A stretch of DNA of 64,000 nucleotides from Dyadobacter sp. MSC1_007 (GCF_023667495.1 NZ_JAMOZL010000007.1:124001-188000), one strand, 5' to 3'; positions 8,052 to 16,825 are shown, counted from the first letter of the stretch. Program-made: numbers and translations. Notes: generated by a model not told the origin, from the sequence alone.

Positions 8052-8924
8052 ATGATAACCCCATTTCTCGAATTCCTGCAATTCGAAAAGCGCGCCAGCA
8101 CGCATACGATCAAGTCGTATCACACTGATCTCGAACAGTTTCAGAAATATCTTTTGTTTCAATATGACTGCGCCGAACCCGAAACGGCAAAGTCGCCCAT
8201 GCTGCGCTCATGGATTGTCAGTTTAATGGAAGAAGGGCTCAATCCGTCGTCCATTAATCGTAAAATCGCTTCATTAAGGACCTACTATGGGTTTTTAAGA
8301 AAGAAAAAGTACATTCAGGATGATCCTACCAAAATCCTATCTGCATTAAAGACCCGAAAAAAACTGCCGGCTTTCGTAGATGAAAAATCGATGGAAATGC
8401 TGTTTGGGGACGACTTATTTTCGGAGGATTTCGAGGGTATCCGCGACAGGCTTATTTTAGAACTGCTCTATGGCAGCGGTATCCGGCTTTCGGAGCTGGT
8501 CAATCTGGAACTTAAAGACCTGAACCTGCCTGCAAGGACCATCAGGGTTTTTGGGAAACGTGCGAAAGAAAGGATCGTGCCGGTAGCCACATCCTTGGCA
8601 TCACTTCTTGCTAAGTACATTGAACAGCGTGCGCCAGCCGAGGATACAGGAATATTGTTGCTAACGGATGCATTTAAGCCGGTTTATCCTGTATTTGTCC
8701 AGCGAAAAGTCAAACAGTATCTCTCTGCTGTCACCACACTCTCGCAGAAAAGCCCTCACGTGTTACGCCATACCTACGCGACACACCTGCTGAACCGCGG
8801 TGCCGACCTTAATGCGATCAAGGAATTACTCGGGCACGCTGGTCTGGCAGCCACGCAGATCTACACGCATAACTCCATTGAAAAGCTTAAAAAAACGCAC
8901 CAACAAGCGCACCCAAAAGCCTGA
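8052..8924 (+). CDS. xerC: Tyrosine recombinase XerC/XerD
   Basis: A 290-aa tyrosine recombinase. The N-terminal SAM-like core-binding domain starts directly (TPFLEFLQFEKRASTHTIKSY). Catalytic residues are in GSGIRLSELVNL (Arg I), HVLRHTYATHLLNRG (His-x-x-Arg), LLGHAGLAATQIYTH (His/Trp position and the Tyr nucleophile). XerCD recombinases resolve chromosome dimers at dif near replication termination. Its place after rpsU is a conserved Bacteroidota arrangement, which argues for a housekeeping Xer protein rather than a mobile integrase. Whether it is XerC or XerD is uncertain. The ATG is only 8 nt after the rpsU terminator stem. Confidence 0.88.
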   Translation: MITPFLEFLQFEKRASTHTIKSYHTDLEQFQKYLLFQYDCAEPETAKSPMLRSWIVSLMEEGLNPSSINRKIASLRTYYGFLRKKKYIQDDPTKILSALKTRKKLPAFVDEKSMEMLFGDDLFSEDFEGIRDRLILELLYGSGIRLSELVNLELKDLNLPARTIRVFGKRAKERIVPVATSLASLLAKYIEQRAPAEDTGILLLTDAFKPVYPVFVQRKVKQYLSAVTTLSQKSPHVLRHTYATHLLNRGADLNAIKELLGHAGLAATQIYTHNSIEKLKKTHQQAHPKA

Positions 8925-8941
8925 AACCCATTTTTTAGGAG

Positions 8942-8949
8942 TATATTTG
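8942..8949 (+). promoter_or_regulatory. Possible -7 box of the ppc promoter
   Basis: TATATTTG matches TAnnTTTG exactly, 41 nt before the ppc start and after the recombinase stop. I see no good TTG at -33, so this is a partial promoter call. Confidence 0.35.
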
Positions 8950-8990
8950 CCTTCAGTGCAAATTCCAAAATATAATTTCGTCACTCCATT

Positions 8991-11576
8991 ATGAATAACA
9001 GTTTCCAGGACGCAGTTGTAACGAAGTACAATATTTTTAACAGCCTGTTTCTGAGCTTGCCTTACCGCGGGATCTTTCAGACAGGCTCGTTGCTTCCGAT
9101 ACTGACACAACAGAGCGAAATCGGGTTCCAGGAGGGCAAGTCCCCCAAAGAAATCATCGAGCATTTTTTTTCTGAGCTGCTGGAAACGGCTACCCCCAAG
9201 GAACGTGCGGATCTTCTCTTTGCATTTATCCAATACATCGAGCGTCAGGTCGTCCTTTTCGACTCAGTTGAAGATGCTGCTTTCGATCAGACCCACGATC
9301 TGACGGGCAAAGGCTCGGTAACATATCTTACAGAGCGGCTGGATAATGACGAGCTGAAAAAGAAATTGCTGACGAAGTTGGAAGATTTTAGCGTCCGGAT
9401 CGTGCTTACTGCTCACCCGACGCAGTTTTACTCGGGCAAAGTGCTGGGCATTATCAACGACCTGGAAGACGCTATTAAGGAGAACGATTTTACGGAAGTC
9501 AACCAGTTGCTATTACAATTGGGTAAAACCGCATTCATCAACCACGAAAAGCCCACGCCATTCGACGAGGCGGTGAGCCTGTGCTGGTTCCTGGAAAATG
9601 TATATTATGATGCGATTCCGTCGATTCTTGAAAAGCTGATCAATGGCCTCGGCATGAGCGTTCATGACTGGCCATATCCGAATGTATACCGGTTAGGATT
9701 CTGGCCTGGCGGTGACCGTGACGGCAATCCGTTTGTAAACCCGGAAATTACACTGAAAGTGGCCGCGCGCCTTCGCGAGACCCTGCTGAGAGGTTACTAC
9801 CGTGATCTGCGCACTTTGAAACGCAGGTTGACTTTTAAAGGGGTCGATGATGCGATTTCTTTGGCTGAGAAAAAGATGAACAGCACCATTTTTGGACCTT
9901 TTGAGGAAGGTTACGAGAATGCGCAGGAGTTGATGGACGAATTCCTGCAAGCGCGTGAAGTGCTGGTTAACAAGCATCAGGGCCTGTTTGTGGAGCTGCT
10001 CGACAATTTTATATTGAAACTAAATATTTTCGGCTTCTTTTTCGCAAGTCTGGATGTTCGTCAGGACAGTCGGAAGCATGCCAAAGCATGGGAAGATATC
10101 CTGAAAAGACTTGAAAAGAAAATACCGCTATTAAAATACAGCGATTACGAAAGCTGGGACGAAGCAAAGAAGATCGACCTGCTTTTATCGCTGAATATCC
10201 CTTTGCGCGACGAGGATTATGAAGATCCGCTGACCAAAGACATTCTCGGATCCATCAGGGCCATTAAAACCATTCAGGAAAAGAATGGTGAAAAAGGTGC
10301 TCATCGCTACGTAATTAGCAATAACACTTCCGCATTGAATGTGATGCAAGTGGTGGCACTGGCGAAAAACCTGATCGCTGATGAAGACGGCAAACTGGCG
10401 CTGGATGTAGTGCCATTGTTCGAAACCGTTGACGATCTCGCGAATGCACCGGACATCATGCGGACGCTTTATGAAAACGAATTTTACCGTAACCATTTGA
10501 GCAATCGTGAAAACCACCAGACCATTATGGTTGGGTTTTCGGACGGAACCAAGGATGGTGGATATTTGCGCGCCAACTGGTCTATCTACCGGGCGAAAGA
10601 AGAATTGACGAAAGTATCTCGGGAGTTTGGCATTAAAGTGACCTTCTTCGACGGTCGTGGAGGCCCTCCTGCGCGTGGCGGGGGCAATAACCACAACTTC
10701 TATTCTTCACTGGGCAAGGATATTGAGGATAAAGAAATCCAGCTTACGGTTCAAGGACAGACGATCAGTTCAAATTATGGAACGGTTACCACGGCGATGT
10801 ACAATCTCGAAAGGTTGTTCACGGCTGGTCTGGAAAATCACTTGTTCAGAGGTAACCGCGTTGAAGAGGAGCTCAGTGAAGAAGACAAAGAGCTGATCGA
10901 AGAGATGGCGGAATATGCCTATAACTCCTACCTGGACCTGAAAAATCATCCGATGTTCGTGAAATATCTGGATAAAAAGACGCCGTTGCGTTTTTACGGT
11001 CAGACCAACATCGGCAGTCGCCCTACCAAGCGTGGCAATGATGATGAAGGCTTGAAATTCGAGGATTTACGTGCTATCCCGTTCGTGGGTTCGTGGGCGC
11101 AGATGAAGCAGAATGTTCCCGGTTTCTACGGCTTCGGCTCGGCGATTAAGCACCTTGCGACCCAGAACAAGCTCGATGACATAAAGAAGCTTTATCAGAA
11201 ATCACTTTTCTTCCGCACTTTGATCGAAAACTCCATGCAGTCATTGTCAAAGGCATTTTTTCCTGCGACAAAATACCTGCGCGACGACGAAGATTACAGG
11301 GAGTTTTGGGACAAAATGTATGAAGAGTTCCTGCTGACCCGCGAGCTGCTTCTGGACGTTTCAGGCCAGAAAGAGCTTTTAGACAGCAATAATGTTACCA
11401 AAGTGTCGATCAAAACGCGGGAGCGGATTGTGTTGCCATTGATCACGATCCAGCAATATGCATTGCAAATGCTGGCCAGCGATCCAAAGGATTTACAAGT
11501 CGATGTTGAAACTTATAACCAATTGATTATCCGGGCGATGTTCGGGATTATCAATGCGGCGCGGAATTCGGCTTAG
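8991..11576 (+). CDS. ppc: Phosphoenolpyruvate carboxylase
   Basis: An 861-aa PEP carboxylase, which carboxylates PEP with bicarbonate to form oxaloacetate and refills the TCA cycle. Visible motifs are VLTAHPTQ with the catalytic His near residue 140, WPGGDRDGNPFV, the FFDGRGGPPARGGG loop in the middle, and GSRPTKR/FVGSWAQ towards the C-terminus. The enzyme is soluble and usually tetrameric. The C-terminus ends NAARNSA rather than the common NTG of enterobacterial enzymes. It is monocistronic: recombinase gene upstream, strong terminator downstream. Confidence 0.96.
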   Translation: MNNSFQDAVVTKYNIFNSLFLSLPYRGIFQTGSLLPILTQQSEIGFQEGKSPKEIIEHFFSELLETATPKERADLLFAFIQYIERQVVLFDSVEDAAFDQTHDLTGKGSVTYLTERLDNDELKKKLLTKLEDFSVRIVLTAHPTQFYSGKVLGIINDLEDAIKENDFTEVNQLLLQLGKTAFINHEKPTPFDEAVSLCWFLENVYYDAIPSILEKLINGLGMSVHDWPYPNVYRLGFWPGGDRDGNPFVNPEITLKVAARLRETLLRGYYRDLRTLKRRLTFKGVDDAISLAEKKMNSTIFGPFEEGYENAQELMDEFLQAREVLVNKHQGLFVELLDNFILKLNIFGFFFASLDVRQDSRKHAKAWEDILKRLEKKIPLLKYSDYESWDEAKKIDLLLSLNIPLRDEDYEDPLTKDILGSIRAIKTIQEKNGEKGAHRYVISNNTSALNVMQVVALAKNLIADEDGKLALDVVPLFETVDDLANAPDIMRTLYENEFYRNHLSNRENHQTIMVGFSDGTKDGGYLRANWSIYRAKEELTKVSREFGIKVTFFDGRGGPPARGGGNNHNFYSSLGKDIEDKEIQLTVQGQTISSNYGTVTTAMYNLERLFTAGLENHLFRGNRVEEELSEEDKELIEEMAEYAYNSYLDLKNHPMFVKYLDKKTPLRFYGQTNIGSRPTKRGNDDEGLKFEDLRAIPFVGSWAQMKQNVPGFYGFGSAIKHLATQNKLDDIKKLYQKSLFFRTLIENSMQSLSKAFFPATKYLRDDEDYREFWDKMYEEFLLTRELLLDVSGQKELLDSNNVTKVSIKTRERIVLPLITIQQYALQMLASDPKDLQVDVETYNQLIIRAMFGIINAARNSA

Positions 11577-11596
11577 CAGGTTAAATTTTACAATAA

Positions 11597-11635
11597 GCGG
11601 GTGCTCTGGTCTATTCTCCGGGCACCCGTTTTTTT
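11597..11635 (+). terminator. ppc terminator
   Basis: Stem CGGGTGC (11598-11604) pairs with GCACCCG (11622-11628), followed by seven Ts. A canonical intrinsic terminator 21 nt after the ppc stop. Confidence 0.85.
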
Positions 11636-11733
11636 GTTAAACAGTCCAAATTTTCTCCCACAATTATTAGTAGACGAATAGTTAATGAGGCTTATATCTG
11701 AATATTCGATGCTAACTTCTACTCCACTTCCAC

Positions 11734-12168
11734 ATGACACATCAGTCGGATCATCGTGCCTATTTTTTTAAGATAGATACGACCATTAAAAAGATTCGGA
11801 ACGCCCTCCAAAAGCAACTTACTGAGGCGGGTTTCGATCTGACAGTAGACCAATGGGTACTTATCGATCATATTTTTCGAAAACAAGGGATCAGTCAGAA
11901 TGAGTTGGCGGAAATGACTTTCAAAGACCCGCCGACGGTGACCAGGATTATTGATTTGCTGGAAAAAAAAGGTCTGGTGGAACGTGGCCCGGCTGCCGGA
12001 GATCGTAGGAAATTCAACCTGTTTCTGACTAAGGATGGGGAGGTGATTTATAAGCAGGCATTTCCGATCGTTGCTGACATCCGCCGTAAAGGATGGGGAA
12101 GTCTGAGCGATTCGGATTACCAGCATTTCGTACGGATTATGGATTCTATTTACCAGAATTTTACCTGA
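11734..12168 (+). CDS. MarR-family transcriptional regulator
   Basis: A 144-aa winged-helix protein of the MarR/SlyA type. The core is DQWVLIDHIFRKQGISQNELA (helices before recognition), DPPTVTRIIDLLEKKGLVER (recognition helix), then the wing GDRRKFNLFLTKDGEVIY. MarR dimers usually repress a nearby gene and release DNA on binding a small phenolic or oxidative signal. No divergent partner exists; its neighbours are ppc upstream and a SIMPL gene downstream, each separated by a terminator, so the target is not evident. Confidence 0.88.
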   Translation: MTHQSDHRAYFFKIDTTIKKIRNALQKQLTEAGFDLTVDQWVLIDHIFRKQGISQNELAEMTFKDPPTVTRIIDLLEKKGLVERGPAAGDRRKFNLFLTKDGEVIYKQAFPIVADIRRKGWGSLSDSDYQHFVRIMDSIYQNFT

Positions 12169-12193
12169 ACTGACAAAATATTTACTTTTCAGC

Positions 12194-12238
12194 AAGTGGA
12201 AGAATAACAGCGTTTTAAGTTGTTCTTCCACTTTTTTA
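12194..12238 (+). terminator. Terminator after the MarR gene
   Basis: AAGTGGAAGAA (12194-12204) pairs with TTCTTCCACTT (12223-12233), followed by a T run. It lies 25 nt after the MarR stop. Confidence 0.8.
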
Positions 12239-12405
12239 TTTCAATTTTAGGCATTGAGAAGGCCGTTACGGAGTTAGAAAACCAATCCTGTGATTAAACC
12301 TTTCGGGCTTGTTTTGTATCTAAACGATACGTTTTGGCCTTAATGAAAGTAATCGTAATGCAGGCCGACGGTTTATTTTTATTCATCTTACTAATTGAAA
12401 AAGCC

Positions 12406-13137
12406 ATGAAAAAAGTCTTTTTGCTCGGCGCACTCCTTACTTCATCCGTGTTGGTACCCGCATTTTCGCAGGTAAAATATGAGCAGCAAATACAGGTTCC
12501 GAATATTGAGGTTGCGGGTTTTGCGGAAATGGAAGTAGAGCCGGACGAGATTTACTTTAATATCTCACTTCGCGAATTCTTCCAGGACGAGAAAAACCAG
12601 AAGGATAAAGTGAACATCAGTACGCTCGAAAAACAGCTGATCAAAGCAGTGGCCGACGCCGGGTTGCCTAAGGAAGCTCTGTCTATCAGTGGCGTGGGCG
12701 GTTATCAGAATTACACGGATAAGAAGAAGAAACCAGCGACATTCCTGGAAAGCAAGCAATATGAGCTGAAAGTGAGCAGCCCCGAGAAGCTGGACGGTAT
12801 TTTGTCCAAAGTGGAAAGCCGTGGCGTGCAATATGCGAATGTGTCCCGTGTAGACCATTCCAAAAAAGAAGAATTCAAGAAACAGGTGAAAATCGATGCG
12901 TTGAAGGCTGCGAAAGCAAAAGCTGAATATCTGGTGGCGTCACTGGATCAGAAACTAGGTAAGGTGCTCGAAATCAAAGAGCTGGACGAGAACCTCTATT
13001 TCCCACAGCCAGTATATGCAAAGGCTAACGTCCGTACATTTGCCGCGGAAGCTGCCGACACGGTGCAGGACAGCGAAGTGCCATTTCAGAAGATTAAGAT
13101 CAGCTACCGGATGCAGGCGGCTTTCGAAATTAAATAG
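12406..13137 (+). CDS. SIMPL-domain (DUF541) exported protein
   Basis: About 243 aa with a signal peptide (MKKVFLLGALLTSSVLVPAFSQ) and a SIMPL domain: IEVAGFAEMEVEPDEIYFNISL, later SRGVQYANVSRVDHSKKEEF and ALKAAKAKAEYLVASL. SIMPL proteins form periplasmic or outer-membrane-linked oligomers; most have no defined activity. I chose the ATG at 12406 because the signal peptide begins there; the in-frame ATG at 12334 adds 24 residues that break it. It stands alone between terminators. A short AAACG-N3-CGTTT palindrome lies in its leader (about 12319-12331). Confidence 0.85.
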   Translation: MKKVFLLGALLTSSVLVPAFSQVKYEQQIQVPNIEVAGFAEMEVEPDEIYFNISLREFFQDEKNQKDKVNISTLEKQLIKAVADAGLPKEALSISGVGGYQNYTDKKKKPATFLESKQYELKVSSPEKLDGILSKVESRGVQYANVSRVDHSKKEEFKKQVKIDALKAAKAKAEYLVASLDQKLGKVLEIKELDENLYFPQPVYAKANVRTFAAEAADTVQDSEVPFQKIKISYRMQAAFEIK

Positions 13138-13160
13138 CTCATTTGCTCATCGGAGCGTAT

Positions 13161-13200
13161 AGTTGTGCCTGGCGTGTATCATGCCGGGCACAATTCTTTT
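13161..13200 (+). terminator. Terminator after the SIMPL gene
   Basis: TTGTGCCTGGC (13163-13173) pairs with GCCGGGCACAA (13183-13193) with a single G-T pair, followed by TTCTTTT. Confidence 0.8.
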
Positions 13201-13297
13201 GATGTATATAGCCTTGAATTGTTGACGCATTTCTTTTGTAACGAGTATTTGTTTTTTTAAATTTAAACTTAAATCTCAAACTAAGTAACTGGAAATC

Positions 13298-13624
13298 ATG
13301 AGCATTAACGCAAAACACCTGGCCACATTTATTTTGGGCGCTGCCGCCGGAGTGGCAGCACATAAATATCTTCAAACCGAAGAAGGCGAAAAGCTTTTGG
13401 AAGACCTTAAAACAAAGGCGAACAATCTGAAAGCGGAAGCCGAGGGGGCCATCGATAAAGCTCCTGAATATTTCGAAGAACTTAAAACAAAAGGGGCAGA
13501 GACGCTGAAAGGTAATTTCCCGGATGCAGAGGCATTTTTTAAAGACCTTTACGATAAATTCACCGGTGGAAAAGGCGCGTCAACCGATCCGGAACCATCG
13601 CCAACTCCCAATCCGATTTCATAA
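13298..13624 (+). CDS. YtxH-domain protein
   Basis: A 108-aa protein. A short hydrophobic N-terminal helix (HLATFILGAAAGVAAHKYL) is followed by a Lys/Glu-rich amphipathic helix and a Pro/Ser/Thr tail (DPEPSPTPNP). This is the YtxH layout: a glycine/alanine-rich membrane helix plus a coiled tail. YtxH proteins are often stress-induced in Firmicutes, but the biochemical role is unknown. It is monocistronic with a terminator shared with the convergent Nudix gene. Confidence 0.75.
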   Translation: MSINAKHLATFILGAAAGVAAHKYLQTEEGEKLLEDLKTKANNLKAEAEGAIDKAPEYFEELKTKGAETLKGNFPDAEAFFKDLYDKFTGGKGASTDPEPSPTPNPIS

Positions 13625-13640
13625 GCATTTTAATTTTCAT

Positions 13641-13681
13641 AAGGTCGAAGAATGCCTGTAACCGGCGCTCTTCGACTTTTT
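13641..13681. terminator. Bidirectional terminator between YtxH and Nudix genes
   Basis: GTCGAAGA (13644-13651 region) pairs with TCTTCGAC (13669-13676) and the stem is flanked by A- and T-rich ends. It sits between two convergent genes and overlaps the Nudix stop region. Confidence 0.75.
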
Positions 13682-14268
13682 TATGGTGCTAACAGTCCAT
13701 TTAGCTGCGCATATTGGATCAGCATGATCGTTTTGGCATCGCGGATCTCGCCGCTCGCAACCATGGCTACGGCGTCGTTGAATGATATCTCAATCACTTC
13801 GATATTTTCCTGCTCGGTTTCGCACCCGCCGCCGTCGCCGATTTTCATATCATCGGAATATTCTGCTACGAAGAAATAGAGAATTTCTGTCACGGAGCCC
13901 GGCGACATATATGCTTCAAATATCTTTCTGACAGCCTTCAGCTGGTAACCCGTTTCTTCTTCGGTTTCCCTCCGGATGCAGTCTTCCGCATTATCCTTAT
14001 CCAGCAATCCTGCACAGGCTTCGATCATAATGCCGGATTCATTCCCATTCGTGTAAGTAGGCAGCCTGAATTGCCGTGTGAGCACGACAGTTTGCTTTTC
14101 CACATTATAAAGCAGGATCGTTGCGCCATTGCCACGGTCATACGCTTCCCGGCTTTGTCGCTCCCAGGATCCGTCCGCACGTTGGTAGTCGAAAGTGTAT
14201 TTGCGGAGTGTGTACCAGTTGTCCGAAAGCACTTCTTGGCCAGCAATCTTAACCCTTTGGTTTTTCAT
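13681..14268 (-). CDS. nudK: NudK-like Nudix hydrolase (GDP-mannose pyrophosphatase type)
   Basis: A 195-aa Nudix hydrolase. The Nudix box reads [22 protein letters not shown] and matches E. coli NudK in spacing, including the GLLD.D start. The N-terminal strand segment ([21 protein letters not shown]) is also NudK-like. NudK cleaves GDP-mannose to GMP and mannose-1-phosphate, so it could connect to the gmd pathway at 29-30 kb. I chose the start at 14268; an upstream ATG at 14307 would lie within the promoter described next. Substrate is inferred from similarity only. Confidence 0.85.
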   Translation of the reverse strand: MKNQRVKIAGQEVLSDNWYTLRKYTFDYQRADGSWERQSREAYDRGNGATILLYNVEKQTVVLTRQFRLPTYTNGNESGIMIEACAGLLDKDNAEDCIRRETEEETGYQLKAVRKIFEAYMSPGSVTEILYFFVAEYSDDMKIGDGGGCETEQENIEVIEISFNDAVAMVASGEIRDAKTIMLIQYAQLNGLLAP

Positions 14269-14304
14269 ATTGATCAAAATTGATTGTTTTTGTTTATTTA
14301 TGAT

Positions 14305-14336
14305 CAAAACTAGTCAAAAGATTTTTGCTGGCAAAA
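14305..14336 (-). promoter_or_regulatory. Promoter of the NudK-like gene
   Basis: On the minus strand, TTTTG (plus 14332-14336), a 19-nt spacer and TAGTTTTG (plus 14305-14312) form an exact TTTG-N19-TAnnTTTG promoter. TGATCAAAA occurs at 14271 and again at 14301, exactly 30 bp apart, with the second copy overlapping the -7 box. Confidence 0.7.
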
Positions 14337-14408
14337 TAGAATGAGGGAATGGATTCTTTGGCGATAGCATTTACCTTGCAAACCAAACGACGTTGCGACT
14401 CAATCTTT

Positions 14409-14915
14409 ATGAAACCTGCATCTTACTGGATCGCCAAATACAAGCTCACCGAACATCCCGAGGGTGGCTATTACGCGGAAACTTACCGCGCCTCCGAAAA
14501 AATAGCGCATCACGCATTGCCAGACCGGTTTGGCGGTGACCGGTCGTTTTCGACGGGCATTTATTTCTTGCTGGAATCGCACAACTTTTCAGCATTTCAC
14601 CGGATACAATCCGACGAAATGTGGCATTTCTATGCCGGGGAAGTGTTGGAAATCTTCGTGATCGATCCCGAGACGAGGGAAATGCAGGTTATCCGGTTAG
14701 GGAATGATCCTGAAAAAGGGGAGACGTTTCAGGCTGTTGTACCCGCGGGAGCATGGTTTGGCTCCCGACCAGCGGCAGGAAGCGCCTATTCGCTGGTAGG
14801 ATGCACCGTAGCGCCGGGTTTCGACTTTCAGGATTTCGAAATGGCCGAACGCGATGGGCTAACGACGATTTATCCGGAACATAGCGGGTTGATCCGGGAG
14901 CTGACACGCGCCTGA
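14409..14915 (+). CDS. Cupin-like protein (DUF985 family)
   Basis: A 168-aa protein that opens with YWIAKYKLTEHPEGGYYAETYR and continues with STGIYFLLES, DEMWHFYAGEVLEIFVID and VVPAGAWFGSRP. This is the DUF985/cupin_5 signature, a beta-barrel related to cupins. Structures of the family exist but no agreed function; sugar-phosphate epimerase-like chemistry has been suggested. I chose the ATG at 14409, where the conserved region begins; the in-frame ATG at 14349 gives a non-conserved leader. It is convergent with the ggt gene, 18 nt apart. Confidence 0.85.
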   Translation: MKPASYWIAKYKLTEHPEGGYYAETYRASEKIAHHALPDRFGGDRSFSTGIYFLLESHNFSAFHRIQSDEMWHFYAGEVLEIFVIDPETREMQVIRLGNDPEKGETFQAVVPAGAWFGSRPAAGSAYSLVGCTVAPGFDFQDFEMAERDGLTTIYPEHSGLIRELTRA

Positions 14916-14933
14916 ACCAACCCGGATATTTGA

Positions 14934-16700
14934 TCAATAACCCGCACTGGTATCATCGCCGCGCGGGTCGGAACCGCCTTCCAGCGAACCGTCGGGGAGT
15001 ACGAGAATGCAATCCATCCGACCGATGGAATTGCGTTGTTGTTCGAGGATATAGCCTTTATCCTGCAATTTTTTAATGGCGTCGGCCGAGAATGCACTGG
15101 CCTCAAAGGTTGTTTTGTCGGGTAACCATTGGTGATGGAATTTCAGTGCATTCACTGCCTGTTGCATGGTCATACCGTACTCAAGTACATTCAAAATGGT
15201 CTGGTACACAGAGGTAATGATCGTCGAACCACCCGGCGTGCCTACTACCATCAACAATTTGCCATCCTTTTCGATAATGGTCGGGGTCATGGAAGAAAGC
15301 ATGCGTTTTCCCGGGGCAATGGCATTGGCCTTGTTGCCGATAAGGCCGTACATATTGGGGGCGCCGGCTTTAATGCTGAAATCGTCCATTTCATTATTCA
15401 TGAAAAATCCGCCCCCCTTGATTACGACGCGGCTTCCATAACCTCCATTCAGGGTAGTGGTGACGGCAACCGCATTTCCTTCCTTATCGACAACCGAAAA
15501 GTGTGTCGTTTCCAGGCTTTCATATCCGGGCAATGTGCCTCCGCTGACATTTTTACTGTCCGTAGCTTTATCCCATGAAAAGTCGCTCCAACGTTTTTGG
15601 AGATAATCTTTACTGATCAGACTTTCGACCGGCACCTTCACGAAATCCGGATCGCCCAGGAACTTGGCGCGGTCTGCATACACACGTCTCTCTGCCTCGA
15701 TCATCACCTGCACGGCCGAGTCGCTGTGCCAGCCCCATTTGCGTAATGGATGCCGCTCGGTCAGCCGCATGAGTTGCAGCAATGCCACTCCGCCGCTCGA
15801 AGGCGGTGCCATAGTGATCACTTTATATTCTTTATAGCCTTCCGTAATCGTTTCGCGCCATTGTGCATGGTAATCAGCAAGGTCTTTTTTACTGATAATG
15901 CCTTCATTGTTCTTATTAATATCCTTAACGAGCCGCCTGGCGACTTTTCCAGCATAAAATCCGTCACGTCCTTTCTTCTGAATGCGGCTAAGCACTTTAC
16001 CGAGGTCTTCCTGAACAAGCAAATCGCCAGCAACCCAGGCTTTACCAGTCGGGTTCAGGAAGTAGGACGTGCCTGGATTGAGCTCCTGAATGTCTTTTTT
16101 AATGGAATTGAGGCTCCGCGCTTCCCGTTCGGTGAGTATGACACCTTTTTTTGCAAGGTCTATCGCAGGTTGGAGCACTTGCTTCCAGCTGAGTTTACCA
16201 TATTTGGCATGTGCCTGCGCCATCCCGTCAACCGAGCCCGGTACACCCGAAGCCAATCGTCCGAGCGTGCTGGCGTTCGGTATTATATTTCCGTCTTTAT
16301 CGAGATACATGTCAGCATGTCCCTTGCCCGGCGCTTTTTCGCGAAAATCAATGCTGGTGCTTTTACCTTCTTTATCACGCAGCACCAAAAAACCACCTCC
16401 ACCGAGATTACCCGCCGATGGATGGACTACTGCCAACGCAAACTGCACAGCAACGGCCGCATCGATTGCATTGCCGCCAGCTTTGAGAATATCGACGCCT
16501 ACCCGCGACGCTTCCGGGTGCGCCGAAGCAACCATACCGTTTTTGGCAATGACACCCTTTCTGTCGCTGTAAAAAGGTTTTTGATTAGGGTCGTCGGAAA
16601 GGAACTGGTAAAAGCCTGTGGATTCCTGAACGGGTTTCTGGGCATTGGAAACACCAGGTAATATGCCGTAAAGCAGCAATAATGTGTACCGTAAATTCAT
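14934..16700 (-). CDS. ggt: Gamma-glutamyltransferase
   Basis: A 588-aa gamma-glutamyltranspeptidase precursor with a signal peptide (MNLRYTLLLLYGILPGVSNAQ). The autocleavage and catalytic site LETTHFSVVD is near residue 398; the first Thr-Thr-His residues supply the new N-terminal nucleophile of the small subunit. Substrate-binding features GGGFLVLR, FREKAPG and GYGSRVV...GFFMNNEMDDF are present. The enzyme cleaves glutathione and gamma-glutamyl compounds in the periplasm, supplying glutamate and cysteine. It is divergent from the permease at 16826, with a palindrome between. Confidence 0.95.
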   Translation of the reverse strand: MNLRYTLLLLYGILPGVSNAQKPVQESTGFYQFLSDDPNQKPFYSDRKGVIAKNGMVASAHPEASRVGVDILKAGGNAIDAAVAVQFALAVVHPSAGNLGGGGFLVLRDKEGKSTSIDFREKAPGKGHADMYLDKDGNIIPNASTLGRLASGVPGSVDGMAQAHAKYGKLSWKQVLQPAIDLAKKGVILTEREARSLNSIKKDIQELNPGTSYFLNPTGKAWVAGDLLVQEDLGKVLSRIQKKGRDGFYAGKVARRLVKDINKNNEGIISKKDLADYHAQWRETITEGYKEYKVITMAPPSSGGVALLQLMRLTERHPLRKWGWHSDSAVQVMIEAERRVYADRAKFLGDPDFVKVPVESLISKDYLQKRWSDFSWDKATDSKNVSGGTLPGYESLETTHFSVVDKEGNAVAVTTTLNGGYGSRVVIKGGGFFMNNEMDDFSIKAGAPNMYGLIGNKANAIAPGKRMLSSMTPTIIEKDGKLLMVVGTPGGSTIITSVYQTILNVLEYGMTMQQAVNALKFHHQWLPDKTTFEASAFSADAIKKLQDKGYILEQQRNSIGRMDCILVLPDGSLEGGSDPRGDDTSAGY

Positions 16701-16779
16701 ATAGGAGTGATAAGGTTAGTGTTGTAATTTATCAAATCCAACCCTTTTTCTTACCTTTTATACTAATTTATTTCAATGC

Positions 16780-16792
16780 GTTAGCGCTAACA
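16780..16792. promoter_or_regulatory. LacI/GntR-type palindromic operator candidate
   Basis: GTTAGCGCTAAC (16780-16791) is a perfect 12-bp palindrome and, with the next A, fits the TGTTAnCGnTAACA pattern of some LacI-family regulators with one outer mismatch. It lies in the 125-bp gap between ggt and the ABC permease. A related site is at 55050-55063. Confidence 0.45.
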
Positions 16793-16825
16793 GTTAACTT
16801 TTGAATTCAAATCGTCTTCAAGGTC

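Noticed and set aside
8052-8924. Mobile-element integrase
   Set aside because: The tyrosine recombinase follows rpsU as in other Bacteroidota, with no attachment site repeats or cargo genes, so a housekeeping Xer role is more likely.
15750-16661. 303-aa open frame opposite ggt
   Set aside because: It mirrors the well-supported gamma-glutamyltransferase, has no recognisable domain and is explained by codon bias on the other strand.
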